From: Mycolicibacterium bacteremicum
GTDB taxonomy: Bacteria; Actinomycetota; Actinomycetes; Mycobacteriales; Mycobacteriaceae
Length of the DNA: 64,000 bases
Assembly (NCBI RefSeq): GCF_943913955.1
Contig: NZ_CALUAE010000022.1
Location: 17,605 to 81,604, forward strand
Direction of reading: 5' to 3'
Positions 1-9,281 of the stretch are shown here, piece by piece; position 1 is the first letter of the stretch; every line of letters starts with the position of its first letter. Both the position numbers and the translations under genes were made by a program. The notes under the pieces are model-generated. The model was not told the DNA's origin. It made no database searches and was given only the letters and a program-made list of their open reading frames with translations.

Positions 1-950
1 ATGATGGCGTGCTCGGCGATCAGTCGCGCCCGCACCGGCGTCGGTTCGGCACCGTCGAGCGGCCGCAGGGTGGTGATCGCCGAGGGCTCATCGACCGGCT
101 CGACCACCTCCCACCCGGGCACCTCGGCCAGGACCGACCGCGTCAGGGCGCCGACCTCGGCCAGGCGCCGGCGCACCTCGGCCGGGTCGGCCGCCAGGTG
201 TTCACCCAGCGCCAGCGAAAAGCCCAGCCGCGAGCCGATATTGGCTTCGTGCAGTTCCAGTGGCGCCCACCGCGGCGTCAATCGGCGGTACAGGTCGGGA
301 CGCACCGCAAGGGCACCGACGCCGCGCGGTCCGGCCAGCCATTTCCGCGAGGACGTGTACAGCACGTCGGCGCCGACGGCGCAGTCGACGTGGCCCAGGC
401 CCTGCGCGGCGTCCACCGCCAGGGGCAGGCCGAGCTCCCGGCACACCGCTGCCAACTCCGCCAGCGGTTGCACGACTCCGCGGTGGCTGCCGAGCACCGT
501 CAGATGCACCAGCGCCGGCGGGTCGGCCCGCAGGATTGCCGCCGCCTCCTCGACCCGCAGCCGGCCCGTTTCGTCGACCGGCAGCAGCCGCACCTCGAAT
601 CCGTTGGCCGCCATGATGACCAGGTTCGGTCCGTACTCACCGTGCAGGCAGGCCACCGTGCGCGGACCCGGCCAGCTGCTCAGTAGCAGGTCCAAAGCGT
701 GGTTGGAGCCGGTGGTGAAGACGACCTCGGCGTCGGGCATGCCGGCCAGCACGCGTACCGCCGCCCGGCCGGCATCCAGCGCCGGCGCGGCCGCCTCCCC
801 GGCCACATAACCGCCCACCTCGGCCTCGTGTCGGGCATGGGTGGCCGCGGCATCGATGACCGCATTGCTCTGCCGCGAACATGCCGCGCTGTCCAGGTGC
901 AGGCCGGCCACCGGAACCCTGGCCTCGCGCCAGCGGTCGGCCAGGCTCAT
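1..950 (-). CDS. egtE: Ergothioneine biosynthesis PLP-dependent lyase EgtE (3' end outside window)
   Basis: This is the last gene of the egtABCDE operon. EgtE is a pyridoxal-phosphate C-S lyase that cleaves hercynylcysteine sulfoxide to give ergothioneine. The protein starts MSLADRWREARVPVAGLHLD and reads open for about 316 codons to the window edge, so the C-terminus is missing; the family is usually about 370-390 residues. The PLP lysine is most likely the K in YTSSRKWLAGPRG, with the cofactor-binding aspartate in PLAVDAAQGLGH. The ATG lies inside the egtD stop (ATGA, 4-base overlap), implying translational coupling. Assignment rests on fold motifs and operon position; the fold alone would only say aminotransferase class V. 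Confidence 0.9.
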   Translation of the reverse strand, partial: MSLADRWREARVPVAGLHLDSAACSRQSNAVIDAAATHARHEAEVGGYVAGEAAAPALDAGRAAVRVLAGMPDAEVVFTTGSNHALDLLLSSWPGPRTVACLHGEYGPNLVIMAANGFEVRLLPVDETGRLRVEEAAAILRADPPALVHLTVLGSHRGVVQPLAELAAVCRELGLPLAVDAAQGLGHVDCAVGADVLYTSSRKWLAGPRGVGALAVRPDLYRRLTPRWAPLELHEANIGSRLGFSLALGEHLAADPAEVRRRLAEVGALTRSVLAEVPGWEVVEPVDEPSAITTLRPLDGAEPTPVRARLIAEHAI

Positions 951-1900
951 CGCACCGCCAGCGACACGCCGAAATCACCCGCCGCGTCGGTCCACCAATG
1001 CGTGCGGCGCAGTCCGGCGGCAGCCAGTTCCGCGGCGACACCGTCCGGCCGGAACTTGCTCGACACCTCGGTCAGCATCTCCTCGCCGGCCTCGAACTGC
1101 ACGCTCAGGCCCAGCTCCCGCACGTGGACCTGCTGGGCCGCCGTGGACCGCAGCCACATCTCGATACGTTCCTCGTCGCTGTTCCACTTCGCCACATGGG
1201 CGAACGCGTCCAGGTCGAAGTCGGCACCGAGCTCGCGGTTGACCACGGTCAGCACGTTGCGGTTGAACGCGGCCGTCACGCCGGCGGCGTCATCGTAGGC
1301 GCGCACCAGCCGGTCGACGTCCTTGACCAGATCGGTGCCGAGCAGCAGCGAATCACCCTCCTGCATCGTATCGGCCACCGCAGCAAGGAAATCGGCGCGC
1401 GGACCGGGGGTCAGGTTGCCGATCGTCGAGCCGAGGAAGACGAACATCCGGCGACCCACCTTCGGGATGATCGGCAGGTCCTGCTCGAAATCCCCACATA
1501 CGGTCTCGATGTCGAGACCGGGATACTCGCTGCGCAACGCGGTCGCGGCGGCGGCGAGCACGCTGGGATCGACGTCGAACGGGATGAACCGGCGCAGCGC
1601 CCCACTGTCGCGGAACGCATCCAACAGCAGCCGCGTCTTCTCCGAGGTGCCGCTGCCGAGTTCCACCAGGGTGTCCGCGCCCGAGGCGGCGGCGATCTCG
1701 CCGGCGTGCTCCCGCAGGATCCTCGCCTCGGTCCGGGTCGGGTAGTACTCCGGCAACCGGGTGATCTGATCGAACAGATCACTACCGACACTGTCGTAGA
1801 ACCACTTGGGTGGCAACGTCTTCGGAACCTGCTGCAGGCCGTCGGAGACGTCGCGGCGGAGCGCCTCGGCCAGATCGGCGGCGGATTGAGTGGGCATCAC
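947..1900 (-). CDS. egtD: L-histidine N-alpha-methyltransferase EgtD
   Basis: EgtD uses three SAM molecules to trimethylate histidine to hercynine, the first committed step of ergothioneine synthesis. The 317-residue length fits the family (about 320). The Rossmann SAM site is visible as LVELGSGTSEKTRLLLDA, followed by FIPFDVDPSVL and RRMFVFLGSTIGNL, all typical of the EgtD/DUF2260 family. The first codon is either GTG at 1900 (GTGA overlap with the egtC stop) or ATG at 1897; both couple it to egtC. The enzyme is cytosolic, and its product feeds EgtB, encoded two genes upstream. Confidence 0.95.
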   Translation of the reverse strand: MMPTQSAADLAEALRRDVSDGLQQVPKTLPPKWFYDSVGSDLFDQITRLPEYYPTRTEARILREHAGEIAAASGADTLVELGSGTSEKTRLLLDAFRDSGALRRFIPFDVDPSVLAAAATALRSEYPGLDIETVCGDFEQDLPIIPKVGRRMFVFLGSTIGNLTPGPRADFLAAVADTMQEGDSLLLGTDLVKDVDRLVRAYDDAAGVTAAFNRNVLTVVNRELGADFDLDAFAHVAKWNSDEERIEMWLRSTAAQQVHVRELGLSVQFEAGEEMLTEVSSKFRPDGVAAELAAAGLRRTHWWTDAAGDFGVSLAVR

Positions 1901-2583
1901 GGTCCTTCCAGTGCAGTGAGGGACAGTCCCGCCGTCGACACCTCGATGAGGTGCCGGTCGGGGATGTCACGCCAGGTCGGGTCATCGTCGTAGGGTTCGC
2001 TGGCCAGCACGACGCCATCGGGCCGTTGCAGCGCGAACAGGGTGTCACCCCAGGTGGTGGCCAGCAACCGGGAACCGTTGCCGGCCAGGATGTTCAGGCG
2101 CGCGCCCGGGTCCCGGGCTCCGACCTCGACGATGGTCGCGGCGAGCGCATCCATCCCGCGGTCGAAGATGTGGGCCGCCAGCACGGCGCTGTCCACGGTG
2201 GATTCGGCGGTGTGCGCCGCGGGCAGCACCGCGCGGTCGACCACCCCGTTGTGCGACAGCAACCAGTTGCCGTCGCTGAACGGCGCCGACGCGGACGGTT
2301 CGATGGGCATCCCGATGGTGGCCGAACGGACGGCCGCCACGATGCACCCACTGCGCAGGGTCGGGGCGACCGAGGTGAAGGAGGAGTCGCCCCACAACGG
2401 CTTGTCGCTGCGCCAGCGCCGCGGGCCGTCGTCGAAGAATCCGACACCCCAGCCGTCGGCGTTGATGGTGCCGTGCTTCTGCCGCCGCGGCGCGTAGGAC
2501 TGCACCAGTAGCCCGCTCGGTGGGTCGAGCACCAGCGACGAGGCGACCACCGGTGCGCCCAGCCACCCGAGATGTCTACACAT
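1897..2583 (-). CDS. egtC: Gamma-glutamyl-hercynylcysteine sulfoxide amidohydrolase EgtC
   Basis: EgtC removes the gamma-glutamyl group from the EgtB product. It is a class II (Ntn-type) glutamine amidotransferase-fold hydrolase, so the start must give a Cys at position 2: the ATG at 2583 yields MCRHLGWLGAPV, while a longer in-frame start at 2706 would bury the nucleophile. Other family signatures are NADGWGVGFFDD, LSHNGVVDRAVLP and the ILAGNGSRL segment. The product is 228 residues. The start overlaps the egtB stop by 8 bases and the stop overlaps egtD, so the operon is tightly packed. Confidence 0.94.
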   Translation of the reverse strand: MCRHLGWLGAPVVASSLVLDPPSGLLVQSYAPRRQKHGTINADGWGVGFFDDGPRRWRSDKPLWGDSSFTSVAPTLRSGCIVAAVRSATIGMPIEPSASAPFSDGNWLLSHNGVVDRAVLPAAHTAESTVDSAVLAAHIFDRGMDALAATIVEVGARDPGARLNILAGNGSRLLATTWGDTLFALQRPDGVVLASEPYDDDPTWRDIPDRHLIEVSTAGLSLTALEGP

Positions 2584-3856
2584 CCCAGGCCAACCGCACG
2601 CCCGAGAAGATCTGCCGCCGGATCGGGTGATCCCAGTTGCGGAAGCTGGGCCGCAGGATGTCGCCGGCCACCGCCCAGGCTCCGCCACGGAGTACCCGGT
2701 AGTCACCGGTCGGCGGATCGGTCTCGAAGAACGGAACGGTGTAGCGGTCGTAGATCATCGGGGTGAACCCGGGCCACGGCCGCAGCGGTGAGGATGTCCA
2801 TTCCCACACATCGCCGAGCATCTGCTCCACACCGTAGGCCGACGCGCCGTCCGGGTAGGCGCCCACCGGCGCGGGACGCAGCGCAGCTCCGCCCAGGTTG
2901 GCCCGCTCACCAGTGGGTTCGGCTGCGCCCCAGGGGTATCGGCGTCGCGTACCGGTCGCCGGATCCCAGGCGCAGGCCTTCTCCCATTCAACCTCGGTCG
3001 GTAACCGCGCCCCGGCCCAGGCCGCGTACGCCTGCGCCTCGAAGTAGGTGATGTGCTGCACCGGTTCGTCACCGGGAATGGTCTCCCGGTGGCCGAAGCG
3101 GGTGCGGCTGCCGTCGGCGTTCCAGAACTCGGGGGCGATCAGCCCGGCCTGTTCGCGATGCGCCCAGCCGCGGTCGGACCACCAGCGCGGCGTGCGGTAC
3201 CCGCCGTCGTCGATGAAGACCTGCCATTCGGCATTGGTGACCGGGACACGACCGATCCGGAACGCACCGACGTCGACGGTGTGCGCGGGCCGCTCGTTGT
3301 CCAGTGCGAACGGTTCGTCGGATGCGTCGACACCCAGGGTGAACGGGCCCGCCGGGACCAGCACCGAGGTGCCGGCCACCCCGTCCCGACCGGCGGGCAA
3401 TGCCGATCCGGTGGACAGGATGGGCGGTCCGGAGCGCAGGTTGAGCGCCTGCAGCATGGTCTCGTCGTGCTGGTTCTCGTGCGAGATGACGAGCCCGAAC
3501 GGGAAGAACTCGGTGCTCCGTTCCAGGACATCGAGGGTGCGGTTGCGCACCTCGCGGCAGTAGGCGCGGGCGTCGGTCGGCGGCAGCAGCGGCAGATCGA
3601 CCCGGCTGGCGCGGGTGTGCACGAAAGCGTCGTAGAGTCTCTCGACCGCCGGCGTCAGCATCCCCGGGGCGTCCGGGTTCCCGCCGCGCAACAGCCAGAA
3701 CTCCTCCTGCTGGCCGATGTGGGCGAGGTCCCACACCAGCGGGCTCATCAACGGGTCGTACTGGCGCAGCAATTCGGCATCGTCGAAATCGACGAGGGCC
3801 AGCGTGCGGTCACGCGCACGGGTGAGTTCCGCGGCCAGCAGGTCGGGTGAGGTCAC
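2576..3856 (-). CDS. egtB: Hercynine oxygenase (sulfoxide synthase) EgtB
   Basis: EgtB is a non-heme iron enzyme that joins hercynine to gamma-glutamylcysteine with O2. At 426 residues it has the two expected parts: an N-terminal DinB-like helical domain and a C-terminal formylglycine-generating-enzyme-like domain (PAGPFTLGVDA, EVEWEKACAWD, GGAWAVAGDILRPSFRNWD). The three-histidine iron site is visible as H46 (DLAHIGQQEEFW) and H126/H130 (ISHENQHDE). The start is GTG at 3856, four bases into the egtA stop (GTGA). Requirement for gamma-Glu-Cys matches the egtA gene directly upstream. Confidence 0.95.
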   Translation of the reverse strand: MTSPDLLAAELTRARDRTLALVDFDDAELLRQYDPLMSPLVWDLAHIGQQEEFWLLRGGNPDAPGMLTPAVERLYDAFVHTRASRVDLPLLPPTDARAYCREVRNRTLDVLERSTEFFPFGLVISHENQHDETMLQALNLRSGPPILSTGSALPAGRDGVAGTSVLVPAGPFTLGVDASDEPFALDNERPAHTVDVGAFRIGRVPVTNAEWQVFIDDGGYRTPRWWSDRGWAHREQAGLIAPEFWNADGSRTRFGHRETIPGDEPVQHITYFEAQAYAAWAGARLPTEVEWEKACAWDPATGTRRRYPWGAAEPTGERANLGGAALRPAPVGAYPDGASAYGVEQMLGDVWEWTSSPLRPWPGFTPMIYDRYTVPFFETDPPTGDYRVLRGGAWAVAGDILRPSFRNWDHPIRRQIFSGVRLAWDV

Positions 3857-5103
3857 TGATCACCTTTCGCGAGTTCGGTGACGGCCGCCGGGATGCCGTA
3901 CCGCGCGGCCCGGTCGGCGAAATCGTCGGCCGGACAGCGGCCGGCGCGGACGTTGGCCAGCAGCCGGTCGACCGCGTCGGCCAGCGACGGCGGCGCGTAC
4001 TGCGCGGCGGCACTCACGCACTCCACCGCGGCGGTGTGCAGTCGCGGGTCGGCCAGGCCCACCCGGGCCGCCAGGTCCCACTCCGTGGCCACCGACGCGG
4101 TTGCCGCCCGGGCGATCTCGGCCGCATCCGGATTGTCCAGCAGCGTCGCCAGCGTGAAGGCCACCGCCGGCCACACGTCGTCGGGAACGCTGTCCAGATA
4201 CCGGATCTCCAGCCAGCGGCGCGGGCGCACCGGGGGGAACAACGTGGTCAGGTGGTAGTCGAGATCCTCCGCGGTGGGCCGGCGCCCCGCGAGCACGGCC
4301 CGCCCGTCGGCCCAGTCCGCGAAGGAGACGAACTCACTTGTCGCGACCGCCTCGGGACTGCGCACCAGCATCACCGGCGCCCGCAGCGCGTAGAGCGCCC
4401 AGTCGGCCGTCGGGTCATCACCGCTGTCGCCCAGCACGGGGCCGCAGCGCGCGGAATCGAGCTGCCCCCACACCCGTTGCCGTGTGCTACGCCAGCCGGT
4501 CAGCGCACCGTGCAACAGCGGGGAATTTGCCGACAGCGCGATCATGGTGGGCCCCAGTGCGTGTGCCAACCGGACCCGGTCGGCCCAGCCCGCGCGGGGC
4601 CCGGCCTCGACATTGAGTTGCACCGACGCGGTCGAGGTCATCATCGCGGCGCCGGCCGCACCGGTGCCGGTGGACTCGAAGAACTGCTCCATCGCCTGAT
4701 AACGCGCGCCGGGGTTGACCCGGTGGGCGGGTCGCAGCGGGTCGGCTCCGAGCAGCACCAGCGCAAGGCCGTGCTCGTGGAAGTGCCGGCGCAGCACGTC
4801 GCGGTCGGCGACCATCGCATCGATCGCGGCGGTGACATCGGCGGCGGGCGGGCCCGACAGCTCCACCGCACCGCCCGGCTCGACGGTGATGGCGCTGCCA
4901 CCGGGCAGCTGCGGGACCCCGGCGATCACGGAGCTGAGTTCGTCCCAGCCGGGCCGCCGCATCGGATCGGCGATGTCGAAGCAGTGCGCCTCGACCTCCA
5001 GGCCGACCGTTCCGACCGGTCCGTCCTGCAGGCATGCGGCGGCGACCGTGGCGGCTGCCTGCCCGGACGGGCAAGCCACATCCCACGTGGTGGTGGTCGT
5101 CAT
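3853..5103 (-). CDS. egtA: Glutamate-cysteine ligase EgtA
   Basis: EgtA makes gamma-glutamylcysteine, the sulfur donor for EgtB. The 416-residue protein has the bacterial GCS2-type ATP-grasp-like pattern: EVEAHCFDIADPMRRPGWDE near the N-terminus, STASVQLNVEAGPRAGWADR in the middle and RRWLEIRYLDSVPDD towards the end, all shared with actinobacterial GshA. It is the first gene of the egt operon. A strong ribosome site (GGGGAGGGG) sits about 7 bases before the ATG, and the 83-base gap to the next upstream gene on the same strand could hold a promoter, although no clear -10 is visible. Confidence 0.93.
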   Translation of the reverse strand: MTTTTTWDVACPSGQAAATVAAACLQDGPVGTVGLEVEAHCFDIADPMRRPGWDELSSVIAGVPQLPGGSAITVEPGGAVELSGPPAADVTAAIDAMVADRDVLRRHFHEHGLALVLLGADPLRPAHRVNPGARYQAMEQFFESTGTGAAGAAMMTSTASVQLNVEAGPRAGWADRVRLAHALGPTMIALSANSPLLHGALTGWRSTRQRVWGQLDSARCGPVLGDSGDDPTADWALYALRAPVMLVRSPEAVATSEFVSFADWADGRAVLAGRRPTAEDLDYHLTTLFPPVRPRRWLEIRYLDSVPDDVWPAVAFTLATLLDNPDAAEIARAATASVATEWDLAARVGLADPRLHTAAVECVSAAAQYAPPSLADAVDRLLANVRAGRCPADDFADRAARYGIPAAVTELAKGDQ

Positions 5104-5186
5104 GGAACCACCCCTCCCCGGTTGTGACCCTCAGTCACTCAATCTTCCAGAAGGGTCTGACAAATTCCCAAGGATTTTGATCGCGG

Positions 5187-5855
5187 TTATTGCCCCAGAG
5201 TGTTCTGCATCGCCCCGGCCAGCACGTTGACCGCCGGTCCCCCATTGCCGGGCTGACAGACTTTCGCCTGCAGCAGAACATTTTCCCGCAATCGGGTCTG
5301 CGTGAAGCACCGCCGATCAGTACCCGCCTCCTGTTTCACCCAAACCGCATCGGTCGGCGTCGTGGCGCCGGCGGTGTAGGTCCACACCTGCGTGCCGAAG
5401 TTCTCCAGGTGCATGGCGGTGGTCTGGCCGGCGCAGCCGGTGGTGCGATCGGTGAGGCGGTGGTAGGCCCGGTTGGCCGCGTCGGTGGTGGCGAACACCC
5501 CGACGGCCTGCTTGACCAGATGGGTGGCGTCCGTGCCGGAGGTCTGCGCCACGGCACCGTTGAACGAGGCCAGGTCCGGGTCGGCGTAGACATCGGGCAG
5601 GCCGATGTCGGCCCAGTTGTTGCAGGCCGGATTGTCGACGTAGAAGGCCTGGCCGGGCGCGGTGAACTCGGCCTCCCAGCTCAGCGGCGCACCGATGATG
5701 TTGCTGACCGATCCCTTCGGCAGTACCGCGTAGGACACCACCCCCGGATCGGAGGGCCGGGCGAGGGCCACCGGCGTCGCGACGGTCATGAACAGGGCCG
5801 CGGCCGACCCGGCGGTCACGGCGGCAGCGGCGGTCAGTCGCATGGCATCGATCAT
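5187..5855 (-). CDS. Secreted PknH-like sensor-domain protein
   Basis: The 222-residue protein begins with a signal peptide (MRLTAAAAVTAGSAAALFMT, cleavage likely after VALA) and continues into one globular domain. Four cysteines lie in NPACNNW, TTGCAGQ, DRRCFTQ and AKVCQPG, the two-disulfide pattern of the extracellular sensor domain of the kinase PknH and its stand-alone mycobacterial relatives. No lipobox is present, so it is probably secreted or periplasmic. By position it matches Rv3705c. Start could be at 5855 or the internal ATG at 5843, which gives the more typical signal peptide. Ligand and function are unknown. Confidence 0.72.
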   Translation of the reverse strand: MIDAMRLTAAAAVTAGSAAALFMTVATPVALARPSDPGVVSYAVLPKGSVSNIIGAPLSWEAEFTAPGQAFYVDNPACNNWADIGLPDVYADPDLASFNGAVAQTSGTDATHLVKQAVGVFATTDAANRAYHRLTDRTTGCAGQTTAMHLENFGTQVWTYTAGATTPTDAVWVKQEAGTDRRCFTQTRLRENVLLQAKVCQPGNGGPAVNVLAGAMQNTLGQ

Positions 5856-5864
5856 GCCAGCGCG

Positions 5865-6389
5865 TCAGAACAGCGTCTGGGTGCAGTACGTGCGGGCCGG
5901 CGCCGGGTAGGGCCACGCGTAGGAGCCGCTGACGTCCGGGCAGGCCGACTGGTCACGCACGTCGAGCCGCTGGGTGATCTGCACCAGGACGCCGTGGCCG
6001 CGATCGCGGCAGTCGGCCTTCTCGACCAGGCCGATCGGCATCTCCATCAGATAGCACTGGTTGGCCACCAGGTTGGGCACCAGGCACAGCCGCGCGGTCG
6101 ACGGGTCGGCGTACTCGCTGGGCAGATGCTGGTATTCGTCGGTCGGGCACTCGCCGGTGGGGCCGGTGGTCGCGCCGACGGTGTAGCTGGGGTCGGTCCT
6201 GCAGGACACCTCGCTGGCCCGCGCCGGGTCGGGTGCCGGCGCCTCGCCCGCATCGATGCGGACGCAGTCGCCGACGGCGAACACCGTGGCCGCCGCGATG
6301 TCAGGACCGCGGCCGCCACACCCGACCAGCGCGGTCGCTACCACGAGAACTCCGATCAGCGCGGCAAGGCGCGAAGTTCGGCGTGTCAT
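5865..6389 (-). CDS. LppU-like lipoprotein
   Basis: The protein (174 residues from the ATG at 6389; an upstream start at 6407 is less likely) begins MTRRTSRLAALIGVLVVATA and has a clear lipobox, LVGC, with the acylated cysteine at residue 24. The mature part has about nine more cysteines in the order VGDCV, EVSCR, GECPT, RLCLV, NQCYL, KADCR, SACPD and TYCTQ, resembling the LppU/SCO3897 type of actinobacterial lipoprotein. It lies 9 bases upstream of the PknH-like sensor gene on the same strand, so the two are probably co-transcribed. Function unknown. Confidence 0.65.
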   Translation of the reverse strand: MTRRTSRLAALIGVLVVATALVGCGGRGPDIAAATVFAVGDCVRIDAGEAPAPDPARASEVSCRTDPSYTVGATTGPTGECPTDEYQHLPSEYADPSTARLCLVPNLVANQCYLMEMPIGLVEKADCRDRGHGVLVQITQRLDVRDQSACPDVSGSYAWPYPAPARTYCTQTLF

Positions 6390-6452
6390 GGTTAGCGACA
6401 CTCTCACGACTGGGCCGCGAGTGCCAAGAGTTACGGATGTTTCTCAGAGTTC

Positions 6453-6923
6453 TCAGCGCGGGATGGTGGTGGGGCCGGGCGCCGGACCCTCACCCTGCCC
6501 GGCCGCGGGTCCCCGCTCGGCACCCGGACCGCCGGCCGGGCCACCGGGTCCCCGCTCGGCACCCGGACCGCCCGCCGGGCCACCGGGTCCGCCCGGTCCG
6601 CCGCCGGGCCCGCCCGGGAAGAAGATGTGCGGCGGTCCCATCGGCGGGCCGCCGCGCTGCAACATCTCGATCTCATGCCGCGGCCCACCGTGCTGCCGGT
6701 CCCCACCACCATCGGCACTCTTGCCGAGCACGAAGCCCGAGAAGAAGATCACCGCCACGACGAAGACCGTGCCGGCGACGATGCCGACCCACGCCGCGAC
6801 CTGGCTCAACCGGCTGCCCCGGTCCCGTTCCACCCGCTCCGGCGGCGGCGGAGGGGGCGGCGGTGTGGTGACGACCGTCGTTGGTGTGGTGGGGTTTTCG
6901 GCGTTGGGCTCACTGGCTGTCAT
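6453..6923 (-). CDS. Single-pass membrane protein with Gly/Pro-rich extracytoplasmic tail
   Basis: This 156-residue protein has a short cytoplasmic N-terminus ending in a run of eight prolines, one transmembrane segment (VAAWVGIVAGTVFVVAVIFF), then a low-complexity tail rich in Gly and Pro with two copies of GGPAGGPGAERGP. It fits the small proline-rich proteins annotated at this position in M. tuberculosis (Rv3705A/Rv3706c region). The composition suggests a flexible cell-wall spacer, but no function can be assigned. Confidence 0.6.
   Translation of the reverse strand: MTASEPNAENPTTPTTVVTTPPPPPPPPERVERDRGSRLSQVAAWVGIVAGTVFVVAVIFFSGFVLGKSADGGGDRQHGGPRHEIEMLQRGGPPMGPPHIFFPGGPGGGPGGPGGPAGGPGAERGPGGPAGGPGAERGPAAGQGEGPAPGPTTIPR
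6508..6585. repeat. Two tandem 39-bp repeats inside the Gly/Pro-rich gene
   Basis: Units 6508-6546 and 6547-6585 are adjacent and differ at a single base. Each encodes 13 residues, so copy-number change keeps the frame. Such in-frame minisatellites commonly vary between strains. Confidence 0.8.
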
Positions 6924-6975
6924 GCACTCATGATGCCGACGGGAGCCAATGCGCCCGCTGGTTAGAGCTTATGAA

Positions 6976-9234
6976 TCAGCTGTGAGGCGCCACCTCGTCG
7001 TCCGGTGGGGGCGGTGCCTCCACCAGCAGGCTCATGCCGTGGTGCGGCGGCATCTCGACGGGGAAGCTGTGCAGGTCGTCCACATGCGCCAGCGCCTTGC
7101 CGCTGAACATGTCGGTCACCGCCGCCTGCGGCGGCAGGAACTCCGACCGGACGGCGCCGGCGATCTCCTCGTTGGCGAAGTTGAGCACCGTGAGCTGCAG
7201 CTGCAGCGGGTCGTCGAGCTGGTGGACCATGACCAGCATGCCGCGGTGGGACACCTCCGGGATGTCGATCTGGCGGCTGGTGGCGATCCCGAAATGCGTC
7301 CGCACCCGCAGGATGGCCTGCAACTGCCGCAGGAAACTGGTCTCGTCGGCCAGCTGCTCCGGGATCGAGCCGTACAGACTGGTGCCGCGCGGCATGCCCT
7401 CGCTGGAGTGGGTGGCCTGCGGGTTGACGCCCATCAGGTCGTGCGCGGCGCGGTGGATCCATCGGGTGTCGCCGCCGCGCAGCAGTTCGCCGATCTGTTC
7501 GGCCGGCAGGGTCAGCATGCCGCACAGGTCCCAGCCCGACAGGGCGAACACCCCCGGCTGCAGAGCGTTGAACATCGCCAGCAGCAGATGGGCGCGCCGG
7601 ATCCGGTCGATATCGGTGATGTCGGCCAGATCCTTCACCCCCAGCGTCGCCGCGATCACGGTCGCGGTCGTACAGGCGATGCCGTTGGTGGTGAACACCA
7701 GGTTGTAGGGGGCATCGGGTCCGGTCAGCGCCTGGGTCAGGTCGTCACGGATGGTCTGGCCGAGTTGCTCGCCGGTGACGTCGTGACCCTTGTAGGTGTA
7801 GTGGTCGTCGCGGTGCCCGGCCGACCAGTGCACCAGCTCATAGGTCAGCTCGTCGTGGTTCTGCAGCGCGTGCACCAGCGAGGCCGGATCGACGTCGGTG
7901 GCCAGCGTGGTGCGCAGGGTCAGCCGCAGGAACTCGGTGTCGGCGGTGGCCAACGCGTGCTGGTAGGCCGGCCGGTTGATGAAGTCGTAGGACAGATCCG
8001 ATCCGGCGAGGCTGTTGTCGCGGATGTCGTCGATGGTGAGGTTGAGCTCCTGGAAGGTGAACCCGCCGAGCTTGCGCACCATGCTGCCGATGAACTGGTT
8101 GGCCGCCTGCGACAGCGGATGCCCCTCGGACCAGCCGACATCGTCCTCGGCCGACTTCTCCGCCCCCAGGAAGCCGTTGGCGTCGAGGCGCAGTCCGCCC
8201 GAGCCGAGATCGCTGAGCGAATGCAGGGCGTCGCCGATCACCAACCGCATCCCCGCGAAGCTGGGGTCCAGCCAGTTGATCGACGGTTGGCCGTCCTTGA
8301 AGTAGTGCAGGTACACCCAGCGGCGCTCGACGCCGTCGACCCCGACGATCGGGCGGGTGACGCTCCAGTTGGTCTCCTTGATGCCCTCGGCGTAGAAGAT
8401 GACCCGCTGCAGCTTGCCGATGATGTAGCCGGCCTTGTCCAGCCAGTCTTCGGTGGCCGAGTCGACGTTCACCGAATCGGCTCCGGCGGGGACGGCCGGC
8501 AGGTGTTCCCAGTCCTGCGGGTCGATCTCGACCATGTGGTAGATGCCCGGATAGTCCGCGTACTTCATCTCGGCGAGCCGGAAGTCCGCACCCTTACCGG
8601 TGTGGCCGGGCACGATGTCGTCGATGATGGTGCCGCCGTACCAGTTGGCCGTGCCGCACATCTGGCGGAACTCGTCCTCGGTGCCGAAGGCCGGGTCGAT
8701 CTGGGTGCTGATGCGGTCGAAGTGCCCGTCCACGCTCGGGGTCTGCTGCCATCCGGAGATGCCGCCGGCCCGTTTCACCGGCCCGGTGTGCACCGCCTGA
8801 ATGCCGATCTCCGCGAACGCCTTCCACATCTCCTCATCGGCCATCGCCTTGAGGAACGATTCGTCGGGACGGGTGATCAGCGACAGCGGGTAGGCGGTGA
8901 ACCACACCGACGCGGTGTCCACCGCCGAGCGCGGATTCGGGCGGGCGAACGGGTTCTGCCACATCGAGCCCTGGCCGGAGAACTGCTGGCTGATCTCGTT
9001 GGCGTCGGCCAGCATGGACTGTGACAGCAGCCATGACACGTAGGCCGGATTGTCACCGGTCGGCGAGCCGTCCTGCGCGAGCGAGCGCCGCACGAACGGG
9101 GTGCGCACCCGGGGCCGCGACCGCAGGGTGCGGGGGCGCGCGGGGTGCAAATGCTCGTCGTAGGTGATCTCGGCAGGCTCGTTCACCTGCCCTTCAGCGG
9201 CAGAATCTGCTGGCTCAGCTGCCTGCGATGACAT
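6976..9234 (-). CDS. GH13-family enzyme, trehalose-synthase fold
   Basis: The 752-residue protein is a glycoside hydrolase family 13 member. The three catalytic acids are in place: the nucleophile in GLRLDANGF (about residue 351), the acid/base glutamate in FQELNLT (about 396) and the third acid in LQNHDELTYE (about 461). It resembles the trehalose synthase (maltose-trehalose isomerase) group but differs from classical TreS, with a long disordered N-terminus and no maltokinase fusion. The ATG at 9234 is chosen because GGGAGGAG precedes it by 6 bases; another in-frame start at 9258 lacks a site. Likely alpha-glucan or trehalose metabolism; the exact reaction is not certain. Confidence 0.75.
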   Translation of the reverse strand: MSSQAAEPADSAAEGQVNEPAEITYDEHLHPARPRTLRSRPRVRTPFVRRSLAQDGSPTGDNPAYVSWLLSQSMLADANEISQQFSGQGSMWQNPFARPNPRSAVDTASVWFTAYPLSLITRPDESFLKAMADEEMWKAFAEIGIQAVHTGPVKRAGGISGWQQTPSVDGHFDRISTQIDPAFGTEDEFRQMCGTANWYGGTIIDDIVPGHTGKGADFRLAEMKYADYPGIYHMVEIDPQDWEHLPAVPAGADSVNVDSATEDWLDKAGYIIGKLQRVIFYAEGIKETNWSVTRPIVGVDGVERRWVYLHYFKDGQPSINWLDPSFAGMRLVIGDALHSLSDLGSGGLRLDANGFLGAEKSAEDDVGWSEGHPLSQAANQFIGSMVRKLGGFTFQELNLTIDDIRDNSLAGSDLSYDFINRPAYQHALATADTEFLRLTLRTTLATDVDPASLVHALQNHDELTYELVHWSAGHRDDHYTYKGHDVTGEQLGQTIRDDLTQALTGPDAPYNLVFTTNGIACTTATVIAATLGVKDLADITDIDRIRRAHLLLAMFNALQPGVFALSGWDLCGMLTLPAEQIGELLRGGDTRWIHRAAHDLMGVNPQATHSSEGMPRGTSLYGSIPEQLADETSFLRQLQAILRVRTHFGIATSRQIDIPEVSHRGMLVMVHQLDDPLQLQLTVLNFANEEIAGAVRSEFLPPQAAVTDMFSGKALAHVDDLHSFPVEMPPHHGMSLLVEAPPPPDDEVAPHS

Positions 9235-9281
9235 CTGTCTCCTCCCGGGCGCGGACACGCCTCAGTCCAGTATTGCCATGT

